Assembly: GCA_964019155.1 (NCBI GenBank)
Contig: OZ025242.1
Coordinates: forward strand, 20,640,092 to 20,704,091
Direction: 5' to 3'
Source of the DNA: Osedax fenrisi
Taxonomy: Eukaryota; Annelida; Polychaeta; Sabellida; Siboglinidae
DNA length: 64,000 nucleotides
Below, in pieces: positions 45,414 through 58,794 of the stretch (its first letter is position 1; the number at the start of each line of letters is the position of its first letter). The position numbers were made by a program, and so were the translations under genes. The notes below the pieces were generated by a model, which saw only the letters and a program-made list of their open reading frames with translations, did not search any database and was not told the origin of the DNA.

Positions 45414-46197
45414 CTAGGTATTGATTATAATGATTAGAAATTGCAGCTGACACGATGCATAGCCGATAAGTTAGTGTCGATGTTGATGATTTCAGCAATG
45501 ATGTGATTTTATAATTTAAATATTAAACTTTTAAAACTCTTGTTTTAAATAAAGTGAATGCTGTATTGAAATTAAGTAAATAAGTATGTATCTAAGTAAA
45601 TAAATAAGTAGATAAATAAGTAGATAATAGATAATATACGTACAGAATTTTAACTTTCTTCTGCGGCATATCATCGATATCGTAACTTTCGGCGATGGTT
45701 CTCTGTTTAGTGTCTTTGGCGCGACCCCTAGCCCCGCCTCCTCGACCAGCTCTAGTGGCGCCAGCGACGCGACCCCCTCTAGAACCTCGCCCCCCTCTGG
45801 AACCCCGGCCTCTCGCCGGTTTCTTCGGGGACACATCTGTACGTGGGTTGTAGGGGTGAGTTAGTGACCCGTTACCGAGGGTGGTGGTAGGTTAGCTGTA
45901 ACACGTAGCTATAGCAACGACACAGGAGAAAGAGAGTAACGAACATTTCCCACCCCCATTCGTTGTTTTGATTACGATTTCCGAATTTAAATTCAAAATA
46001 TTTTATATATATCACTTTATAATTTAAAATCATATTAAAGACTAATTTCTATATATATATATTATAATAATACTATATTTTCATTCTTAATGTAAGTTTA
46101 TCGCGTAAAGTAGTGTGTCAAATACCGAAACGAGTATTTGAATTCGACCCCGTAAATCGTAATGAAAACAAACGGTGGCTATATTCGATACATACCT

Positions 46198-46228
<31 letters not shown>

Positions 46229-48209
46229 GTGTGGTTACTATGTGGTTACTATGTTCAGCTAACTACGTATAACTATTGTACACTGTGTGTGTACGTGTGT
46301 GTGATCTATAATCATTGCATCGAGCGACGTACTCCGTAGTTATATTTGAATTATTTAAATCATATTATATGTGTTGTATTCTGAACTTGTATCTCTATAA
46401 CAGTAATCTTACAATGTATATATATATTAGTGCTATACAATTTCAAATATTAAATATTTTTTTCAGTTCAGTTAAAATCGTTATAAATGATTTGAAGACA
46501 TTTGTTCTCAAATCATATTTAATAATTAAGTTATAATTTAGGTATCAATGGTTCGGTTAACATTTTTAGAGAGTTCAATTAAACTATTTTTAAATTGGTA
46601 TAATTTTCATTTATATAATAATATTAATAATTTGATTAACTTCTGCACCTATATGATAGAGTATTTAAAATAGCATCATTTTTAATTAAAAATTAATATA
46701 TCTATTCATAATATTCGTGATATCATCTAAAGAAGATGATATGTTGATCTGAGTCGGAATTAAAGTTTATTAACACTGTATAATACATAGCAAATGATTC
46801 ATTCCTAAATAATTGTTTGAAAAAATACATTTTAAATATAATTAACATAAAATATGACCATTACTTTATAACCCACTTATTTATTAAATATTATTTATGT
46901 TAAGGATCAGCGAAAGAGGGGTTTTATTTACATGTTAAACATAGTAGATTTATCTATACTTATAGTTATTAAAACACATGATAACTCTAGAAATACATAC
47001 AATAATAACTTATTTTTTGTTATAAATTTTAGATTATATTTAAAACTATATATATATATATAATGCATATTTAAAACTGTATGCTAAGCATAAGCATCAT
47101 CATTATTTTATGCATCATCATTTTGTAAAATAATAAATATTCCGGAAATTGTATGTTATAATATATTATATGTAATGGGGTATTATATTTGAGGTTATTT
47201 GTTATATATGAAGAGTATCATAATATAAATAAATTCTATAAGTTTTATATCGTTTAATTAAGTTCTAAAGTTATGCAGGTTAAATTAGTTTAAAAAATAG
47301 ATACAAAATTAGTTTAAAAAATAGAATAGAGATGTGTTTTAAAATTTTGATTTTAATTTTTAAATATGTATTTACTACTAGGAATTGTAAACAATACAAA
47401 TAAACATATTTACAAGGGAGCACAACCCGCACCAGAGGTAGCTCTACAGATATTATCCTGCTTCTTTATGCAAACTTATTGATGGCACTTATAGACTTAC
47501 TTTTGTGCATCATATCATATGCATCATTTTAAAGGAAATACATTACATTTTCTGATTTTTATATAATATTTTTTTAATATATAATATATTTATTTCAAAA
47601 ATCATCTGTTTCGGGGTACTTAATAATTATTAATTATTTAATAGTTATTAATTATTATTTAATTATTTTTAATTATTAATTATTATTTAATTATTACTAA
47701 TAATTATATAAATTATTAATTATTTAATAAATAAATTATTTAATAATTATTACTTATTTAATAATCGTAAATTATATAATAATCATAAATTATTAAATAA
47801 TTATTAATTATTTAATAATAATAAATAATTAATCAATTAGTTATTAATATCCTATAATATATTAATATATAATATTTTTTTAGTTACATTTTTTATAAAT
47901 ATTATAAAAGGATTTTAATGTTTTTCTTGATATGTGTTGTCAATGGGTAAAGTCACCACTCCATCGTAATTTGAATTCTATTTTATGAAAAATAATTGGA
48001 TTATTGTTAAAATTGCCTTTATAAACTAGATGAATACACATGTATGCACAGTAAAGAATACATGTAAATAGAGAATTGTTAATAAAATTCAATATTATAT
48101 TTAATTCATATTTGAAATTGGACATTTATTTTTTTCTATAAAATTATTAAATTAATTTGTTCAATTTTTAATTTATATATGACTACAGATACACTATAAA
48201 TCTGTGTTT

Positions 48210-48252
<43 letters not shown>

Positions 48253-51200
48253 TTTCATTATCAACAACATTATTAGAATATTTTATAAACTAATCTCAAA
48301 ATATAATTTTGAATATTGGTGAATGTGATAAAATAATGATTTTGAAATGATTTTTATTTCATAATTTTATATAAAATAATAAATAGAATGATTTTTTAAT
48401 TTTGAAAATCCATAATATATGAGTTAAGTAATACAATAACTAATAGTTACTAACTATACAATATAGTCATACATTAAATCGATATTATGTTTAATTTTGT
48501 ATAACTTATATTTTTTACTAATGTTCATGGAACACGGTTTTTATGATTCTTATAAATGTCATACAATATTTATTATATGTATATATATATTACATCTGAA
48601 TACATAAAAAAGGAAAATAAAGAAATCAAACAATTTTTTAGAGGACCTTAACGTTTTTAATTTTTCGAAGTATTTGAAATTGTACATAACTAATATATAT
48701 ATTATATATATATATATATATTATATGTATCTGTATATTTGAGTGCATCTTATTATACAAATTTTATATAAATTGATATAAATAATTGGTTTATCTCTAA
48801 GATTAAATTGACCTTCACCTCTTCCTCTTTTGTTCGTTGTGATGTCAAGGTCATCCCCGCTAGAGAATGCGTCTATTGTTTTTTCTTTCTATTGTTTAGA
48901 TTAGTATTATTATGCAATGATATTAGAAAATGATAAGGAAAAAATCATTTTAAATAATTTGATAAATACACAAATAAGGCATACAAACAATTTCAAATAA
49001 TTCAACAGTAAAAGTATATAAACCATATCTATCGTCATGGTTACTAATGTAAACAAACCTCAACTAAGCTGGTTACTAGGCTAAACAAACCACTGCTAGG
49101 TTGGTTACCAAGTTAAATAAGACATCGCTAGGCTGGTGGTTACTAGGGTAAACAACTGGTCGCTAGGTCGGTTACTAGGGTAAATAACTGGTCGCTAGGT
49201 CGGTTACTAGGGTAAACAACTGGTCGCTAGGTATGTTACTAGGGTAAACAACTGGTCGGTTACTAGGGTAAACAACTGGTCGCTAGGTCTGTTACTAGGG
49301 TAAAAAACTGGTCGCTAGGTCGGTTACTAGGGTAAACAACTGGTCGCTAGGTCGGTTACTAGGGTAAACAATTGGTCGCTAGGTCGGTTACTAGGGTAAA
49401 CAATTGGTCGCTAGGTCGGTTACTAGGGTAAAAACCTGTCGCTAGGTCGGTTACTAGGGTAAACAATTGGTCGCTAGGGCAGTTACTAACGATACTTTTA
49501 CGGACTGCTTCGTCGTCTTCGTCTTCTTCACTTTCTGAGCCCGACTTGTTGTTCAGCTGTTGCGTGTAGTTCAGAATCTCAGAGTCTATCTGACCTATTT
49601 CCACTGACCTCTTCTTTAGGTATTTCTGTAGGTCAGTGTTGTCGTTATAATACGGGTACTGATCAGGGATCTAATGAACTACTACTTTAAGGTATACTAG
49701 TCACTAAACACTAAACACTAGCATTCACCTAGGCAGATGCATTAGAGCAGTGGTTCCCAACCCATGACCAGGCCTCTCTAAATTCGTACATTTTTAATTT
49801 GCACGAATTAAACCAAATTCGTGCATTTTTTATATATAGAATTCATGCATGAATATTCAAGCTATAGAATTATACCGATTGAAATAAAGAATGATGTGCG
49901 AATGTACAATATAATTAGATGGGATTAAATAACTAAATATACCACTATATATATACCACTTATATATAATTAGAATTAATTGAAATAGTTTTTGAAGTAC
50001 ATTATGTAATAAAATTATATTTTGAAACGGTTCTAGATGTATTCTGTGATATATACGCGTATGATGTTATTGTTCTAGATGTAACGCAGTAACTGTGCTA
50101 CGCTCATCGACTGCATACATACACGCATCTGACCTGAGTTTTCTTAAGACTAGACAGGAACTTAAACTGGATGGAATCCTTCTCCTCCTTGTCCACAAAC
50201 AGTTGTATCGCTTTCCTCATGTTTCTCTCGGTTAGAAGTTTCAAACTTTTAGCCTGCGAGATCACACATAGGCATGTTTACATGATGGAGGTAGTAATAC
50301 ATGGGTCTGGAGTAATACACACACACACTCACATACACACACTCACACACCTGTACATACACCCACACACACACACATACACACACTCACACACATCCAC
50401 ACACACACCTGTACATACACCCACACACACACACACCTGTACACACACTCACACACATCCACACACCTGTACACACACCCACACACCTGTACATACACCC
50501 ACACACACACACATACACAAACTCACACACATCCACACACCTGTACATACACCCACACACACACACACCTGTACACACACTCACACACATCCACACACCT
50601 GTACACACACACACGCACACACATCCACACACACGTAAGTAAGTAACGCATGGGTACGAAGGCATGATAAGTGATGCTATACGATATAGTGTGTTATCAT
50701 TCAGTGTGTATGTATGTTGTAAGCACAGCGGGCATAAGTTCTAGTAGTATCTAGTTGTACAGTTAGTAACACGACACCCACGATGTACTACTACAACCTA
50801 ATACGTATGTTAGCTAAGCGTATTTCATTCATTCACTAAACGGAGATTTCTCGAATAAATAATTTTAAATTAAATATTAGACATTATTATATACAATAAG
50901 CTTTCGTATAATTAAGAATTATGCAATACCCCGATGGTTACTAGGATACGCGTAAACGTGTATTGCTGACCTACAAAGATCATTATCGTGACTCTGGTTT
51001 TCAATTTAGTTCACGTTTTTATATAGGATAAATTGTAAGTTTTAATTTCCATATTTATATCTATTGAAAGTTAACATTTAAATAAAAGTTTCATCTCACG
51101 ATAGATATAAAATTAAAAGCAATGTCTGTTTAAAATTTAGTTTATAAATACGAATGTACATTTAATGCATGCGTATATATATATATATATATGTGGAGGT

Positions 51201-54200
51201 CAACTAATATACTTTTTATTTAATCTTTGTAACATCGCTTCATATAATACAGTGGAATATATAAATGTGTAATAGCGGGTGGAATATACTTTAAGGGTGG
51301 TGTTGTGATCGGATACTACAAGGTCATCGAAAGTGAACCTTGTCGACCTTCAGGAAGTACTCTTTCACCATATCTTCGACCCTGGAAGTATCCAGCATGT
51401 TTTCACGCATTTCCATGAGTTCTTGCATGTCAACTGTTGTAAGACAAATGTAAGTATTAATGTAATCTAGCTACAGTAGCGTAGTGGCTAAGTCGCTGGA
51501 CTACATATCGAGATGTCCTCGGTTCGATGCTAGTAGGTTCTCGTTTCTATCTAGTATTTGTCACAGAGTGAATGAGTTTTATTTATATTTAAAGAATTAA
51601 AACTTAAATGACATAATGACTAAAAGATTACTATGTTCATTATAGTTATTTATGTAAAAGTGTAATCACTTCTGTAGGGTAATATTTGTATCCATGGCAT
51701 ATACATATATATACACATATACACATATATATTAACATCTACGATATCAAATTAGCTAGTTGAGTTTTAAGTTTTTCTCCGATACTGTCAATGTATATAG
51801 AGAAAACAGAGATTTTGGATTATTTGAATATTTAAGATTCATTATATAGATTATATCAATAATTTTGTGTATATTAATATGTAATTTGTATAACTGCCTG
51901 TTTGGCTCAGTTGAATAAGGCGTCAGACACACAAGCAGCAGGACATGAGTTCAAGCTCCGTCCGGACCATTAAAATAGGTCTTAAAATAATATTTAAAAG
52001 TGATCTTATATAATTGTGTATGAATAAATTATCGGCTCTCATTAAAACCATGGATGCCTTAACATGGGAGCGGCTTTGAAGGGACATTAGAGCCATGTGG
52101 TTATAAGTGAAAACTTCATCTAAGTTCCTAGATGGGATGAAAGGACTCCACCAAATAAAATAACAATTATAAGACACAAATGTATCGTATTGAAAACACA
52201 TATTTTAAATAAATAATAAATAATTAAATATAAATGTACATTGAAACAATGCATTCTATTACACAGCAGTGTCACTAGTATTGGTGATCACAATTGTAAT
52301 GTATGGCATATGGTAAGCTACTTTATATAAATAGAATGATAAGTAACACTCATATTCTCTATGGAGGTGAAAAGGACTATAAAAGGTGAATTTTGTATTA
52401 AGTAGGTATATAGGTCACTAAGTAGAGGTCACTAACTAAATGTCATCGAATAATACTAACTAGAGGTGTCATCGCCGTCTAAATCCTTACTATCTTTGTT
52501 GAAGCACTTCCTCTTTATGAAATTAATGATATCGTTGGGATTCGATACGCTTTTCACAAATTTCTGACCGAATCTGCACATTTTATTAACATTAAAGTTT
52601 ATCTAAAGGTCATCTAAAGGTCATCTAAAGTTTATCTATAGGTCTTCGTCGAAATGATTTAGCTAAGAACATTGTGATTACTAATCATGTCACTACTATT
52701 ATTGCTAAGTATGTAAAAAGCTAATTTCTAAAGTCATCTAAAGGTCATTACTAATTATGTCCTAGGCTAATAAACATCGTTACTAAGGTGCTGCTAGTTA
52801 GGTACATCTTAACTATAGAACTTAAGGACGTTGCTAGGGTCGTTACTAAGGACATCTCTAAGGTGGTTGCTAAGGGCAGTAACACAATACCACCACCACC
52901 ACTACCACCACCACCGTCACCACTACCACCACCATCACCACTACTACCACCATTACTACCACCACCGCTGTACTAACCTATGTATGCTGAACAGATCAAA
53001 GCCCCCATTGTAGTCAACACGTAGTCGTATCAGCGGAAGGGTAGGCTGGCGAGGGTGACCGGTCAGTTGACCTTCTGTAAAGGTCAATGTCGGTGTGTAG
53101 GGCGCGATAGTAACACTTAAACACTAGTTAGGCAGTCCTGATGGTGGTGTTCTGTGCTTCAAATAGTGCTAGGTTCTCGAGAGAGAAGTTGTGAAAATAA
53201 AATCATTGTGAAAATTAAATTAATACCCGCCGCATATAATTGATAACTATTTTAAATACTTCATATTTATAAGTTATACGCTAAGGAAACAATAACAATA
53301 ATAAGTCGTTGACATACATATATTTAGAAATTTTATATTTGAAAATATAATAAATTTAAAATAACATAAAATAGATATTTGATATAATCAATTAGGTGAT
53401 GTATTCATATCAGCTATCCTATATCTTGCCTATATCAGTAAATAGTATTTACTAAACACCCGAACCAACATCAAAACTAAATATCCAAAACCAGAGATTG
53501 ATATTTGAAAATGTCGATCATCAGTAAGCATGAATAACATGTAAACATTAACTGTGTTACTGTGACAGACTGACACGAACTCTCTATTGTTCTGCGTACA
53601 CAGTCGACGACTACTTGCTATACTCTGCAAACTATGGTACTCAGTAATAAACGCACATTTATGGGGGGAGTCAAAGTCTCGTCTATGTTCGACTGCAATC
53701 TACGATAACACCTGCTGCTTAGTTAATAAGAGAGATACTACGATACATTATGCATTATTATAGTAGTATTAGATACACCTATAACAATAGGTAAACATAC
53801 AAACACAAGTAATTAGAGAAAGTGTGAGGGCGCGTCTACAAGTTAAATATCTGATATGATAAAGCGGCGTACATTTCGTCTACTACTTCTGACACAGTGA
53901 AAAGGTGGTCGTAGAATCGAATCTATCGAGATTAACTGTGGTAACATGCCTTAAGAAACTGTACGATAGGGTGGGGGGGCGGGACAGGGGGGTTAAAGGT
54001 CAAACCTGACTCGACGATCATTTCCTGTACTTTAGTTTCGCAGTACTTCATGATCTTCTCGTCACACTTGTAGTCGTCAGGACTGATGGAGGTCTTAGCG
54101 AGCATCACGTCTTCCATGACGAACGGGCGTACAGTCTTCAGCTCGAGGCCGGTGATCTTGAACTGTCTGCGGTGGTCAATAGAGGTCAGTGGGGGTCAGT

Positions 54201-57200
54201 AGGGGTGAGCGATCTGGTCGTTAGGAATACAACTACACGGCATCACTATAGTCCTACTCCAGGTTAGTAGTCACCATCACACTTTATACAATAATCATAA
54301 TGTATTAGTGATGTCGTGTAGTTGTATTCCTATAGACCAGATTACTATATTATATATATACAATAACTATATATATATAATATATAGATTATGGTGGGGC
54401 ATATTTGATTTCGTTGCGGATAGTTTCAGTATTACTAATAGCAATATTAACTTTATTACATGTGTTAATACTCCTCACTGACAGGGATGACATACACTAC
54501 AGTCTACTGGGAGGTCTATGAGTGGGCGGGGAGGTCTGAGAGTGGGCGGAGAGGTCTAGGAGTGGGCGGAGAGGTATGGGAGTGGGTGTAGAGGTCTGAG
54601 AGTGGGCGGAGAGGTCTGGGAGTGGGCGGAGAGGTCTGGGAGTGGGTGTAGAGGTCTGGGAGGGGGCAGAGTGGTCTGAGAGTGGGCACAGAGGTCTGGG
54701 AGTGGGCGGAGAGGTATGGGAGTGGGCGGAGAGGACTGAGAGTGGACGGAGAGGTATGGGAGTGAGCGGAGAGGACTGAGAGTGGACGGAGAGGTCTGGG
54801 AGTGGGCGGAGAGGTATGGGAGTGGGCAGAGAGGTGTGGGAGTGGGCGGAGAGGTATGGGAGTGGGCGGAGAGGTATGGGAGTGGGCGTAGAGGTCTGAG
54901 AGTGGGCGGAGAGGTCTGGGAGTGGTCAGAGAGGTCTGGGAGGGGGCAGAGTGGTCTGGGAGTGGTCACTTAGGGCATGTTTACACTGTAAATTATATTG
55001 TCACAGATTGAAATACACGACCACCGTTTCACTGTGTCGTAGAAGTATCATGAAATGGACGACGATTATCATCGTAGATATTCACCCCACTCCGAGAGTG
55101 GGCAAGTATGGGTACGCGGAGATCTAGTTGACCCCGTCGTAACCTCTTGTTGATGTGCAGTAGACCGACGTGTTTCTTGACGGATTCTCCGAGACTTAGA
55201 GAAGTGGCGACGGAGCTACCAGGTTGGGTGACGTAGAAGTTCCTATTGGCTGTGAGGCGATGCGCTGATGTTACGATACCAGTGTAGTAACGATAATCAT
55301 AAATATTTATTAGAAGTTTTAAATTGTACATTTTTTATTCGTATATAATATATAATTATTTATGTTATTATTTCCTTTAAAGGGCTTCAGATTAAGATCA
55401 ATATCTTCCTATGCTGTCGCCCGATTAGTAATTACGTTATTACGAGTTTAGTAATAATAATAATAATAATAATAAATATTTATTAGAAGTTTTAAATTGT
55501 ACATTTTGTTATCGTATGAAATATATAATTATTTATGTTATTATATCCTCTAAAGGGCTTCGGATTAAGATCGATATCTTTTCTATGCTGTCGCCTGATT
55601 AGTAATGGTAATGCGCCGCGTTGGACGGTAACAATAGTATAGGTGGTTAATACGGTGTGCATGCGCGCGTGTGTATATAGAGATGTATGTTCTAGAACGA
55701 TTTAATTTTTTCTCGAATATCAATTATTTTCAAAACTCGGATTTAAATATATTAATCAAGTGTGAATATTTAATAAATTAACGCCTCCTGTTTCTAATAT
55801 AGTTATAAATGATACTTCGATACGGTATAGACGATGTTATGATGTTTACAAACGAAATCATTATTTATAACAAATCATAATCAAACCACATATATTCTAT
55901 TAATTCATGATTCCAGTCTTGTTCATTATATTTGAATTATACATATATTATAGTTCACATTTAAATACACTGGTACTAAATAATCCTTTATCTAATAAAT
56001 AATATAAAGATGAACATCATAATAAACCACAATATCATAGATTATTAATTATTAATATATATTATATGATAGTATCAAAGATTTTGCGAAGCAAAGATAT
56101 AACACTCCTTATGCATGCAACGTAATTTAGTAATATCCCCAGCCGCTGCTAGCAGCAGTATCGGAATCACTGAAATAGATTTAGGTTCGGCTCTGTTTGC
56201 ATACAAAAATGTTTTCATTGCTATATTAAATTACATGCAATATAAATTAACTTTTACTTACTAAATATATACTTATAGCATTTAAAACATAAATATCATA
56301 TTTGTTTGTTATATATTAGTAATGAACACTTAGTTTTCATCATATAAATATTAATTTAAAGCATATTATTTAACATTTTAAAAGTGTATAGTTAAATACG
56401 AATTTACATTATAAACAACGCATAGTTCCTAAAAGTAACCCGCTATAGGTGGCACCAGGGTATTTTGAATACACATTCGAATTACACGATTTCGCGTAAG
56501 TGTTATATCTTTCCTTCGGAAAATCTTTGATAGTATTGTATTAAATGGTGTTTAAACTGGGGTAGAACTATATGGAGGGGTGTTATATCAACTTAATTGT
56601 ATATCACTCTGCATAAATTGTCATCAAATACATTTTTCAAAAATAATTCTAATATAAATTAAATCTTTAACATGAACAAAATTGTAATTAAAATATTTGT
56701 ATTCTAAAATATATTAAATGGATTATATTTAACGTAAATTTAAATAAAATATATTTAATTATTTTTAAATAAAAAAACGTATATACACATACAAAATTAG
56801 GTTTATTGTTTTTTAAAACCAATTATTAATTATATTATGTAAAATAATTGAAAATTATTAGTTAATCTATGTTAATGTTGTTGTCTAATAAAATTTAGAA
56901 AACTCAATTCATCGAAAATTTATTTAAAGTTTACTCATCTGGTACATTTATTTATAATTTGAATTTATATACGGTTAAACACATTGAATGTCTCACACAA
57001 TGAATGTCTCCAATTGTATTTCTCCGTATAAATACCACATAATTACAATATACAATACATATCTATATCATTTGATAATGATTTTACATACGTTAAATGA
57101 TAATAAATATTTACTGATGTATATACTGTTCTTATAGCTATAATAATACTGTTATATAATGTAGCTAACATATACAAAATATATGATAAGAAGTGAAAAT

Positions 57201-58763
57201 ATAGATATTTACATGGAATTAGAATATCTAAGAAAACTACCTTTGCTAAACCTACCATAGTTAAATGTTAATCTTGTATGCATTTGTAACAAATCTTAGG
57301 TAATATAAAGATAACTAACGTATTATATCTCGCTTTTTAGATTTTAATCAAATAATATAAAACAGCACTCTAATTTAATGAAAATATCACAATTAATAAA
57401 ATTTATTTAAAAAATAATATGTACCCAATAAAAAAATAGGGATAAGAATTAACACTCAACTATAAAAATTATATTTCTAAGTATATTGCATAACAGCCTT
57501 AGAATATATAAAACACATCCAAATTCCATATATTTAACACGTACAAATCTATTTATAGAACACATGGAGATCATTCCCTTATACAAATGTGTGTTATTAA
57601 ATAATACTGACTTCATAATAATCATATATTCATTGTATTTGATTTATTAATACAATTTTATTAATTTGTGATGTAATTAAATATAATGAATAAATAATCT
57701 GATTCTAATCTAATGAAATTTTATTAATATTCATAATATTGCATGATCTTTGTATGAATATTTACTGACGCTATTACTAGTTTTAAAATATAAATTGTTA
57801 TCAATTTCATCATTACAGTTTATATTAATTATTTACTTCACAAATTTGTTATCGAAAATGTGTATTAATGGAAGAATTACATTATTAAAAACAGAAGTGC
57901 CTCCATATATTAAATGTTAGTGTTGTTAAACAAAGATAATAGAAACATACCGTTCCAAGCCGGAGTAATTTTACATTCATGTTCATGGCCCCAGAAAACG
58001 AGATCTAAGAATGAATCGAGGAATTGTTCCGGAATATAAGACGTAGGACCGTGCTTCGACCGATTCTGATGTAATACCTGAATAGAGGGGTTGGGCGTAT
58101 AGTGGGGAGAGAGGGGAGGGGGTGGCAGGGGGAGAGAAGGAGAGGGATTATAGTAGGAGGAAGGAGATATTTAGTTATAGGAAAAGAGTGAATGTATCAG
58201 AAGGAGGGGAAACTAGTGTTAGGAAAATAGGTATATAGTTGTAGAAGGAGGGGAAAAAGATGGATAATTTAGTGGAGGAAAAGGGAAAATAGTGTGAGGG
58301 GGAAAAGAGGGTTGAATATAATGGTAGAAGAGGGGGGATATGGCTAATCTAATGGAATGAGGTGGAGGAGAGGGGAATGAGGAGTACTGCACAAACCATG
58401 AGATTGAACCAATCACCATCGTTGGGACGTAACATCTCCACCTTACCGGAGAGAAACAGACGATGAAGACGCTCATCTCGTAGTGATCCTATACCGTACA
58501 GTGCTAGCTGTGGGGGTGTGTGGGTTAATGAATTAGTGAGGTGGGAGAGAGAGAGATATAGATAGAGAGAGATAAAAAGAGAAAGAGAGAGAGAGAGAGA
58601 GTAAGAGAGAGATAGAGAGAGATAAAAAAAGAGAGATAGAGATAGAGAGAGAGTAAGAGAGAGAGATAAAAAAAAGAGAGAGAGAGAGAGATAGAGAGAG
58701 AAAGATAGAGAGAGAAAGAGAGAGATAGAGAGATAGAGAGAGAGTAAGAGAGAGAGATAAAAA

Positions 58764-58794
<31 letters not shown>

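Noticed and set aside
45531..45836. Frame starting MCPRRNRREAG
   Set aside because: It overlaps MRE11 exon 15 in another phase. The RGG-rich frame fits the splice phase of exon 14 and the family.
50171..50665. Long His/Thr-rich plus frame and Cys/Val-rich minus frame
   Set aside because: Both are produced by the CA-rich minisatellite. Only 50134-50253 on the minus strand is real coding (MRE11 exon 12).
51923..52201. 92-codon minus frame
   Set aside because: It is antisense to a tRNA-derived SINE whose other copies break the frame.
54556..54973. Pro/Leu/Ser-rich minus frame and Gly/Glu/Trp-rich plus frame
   Set aside because: Translations of the 20-bp array in MRE11 intron 7.
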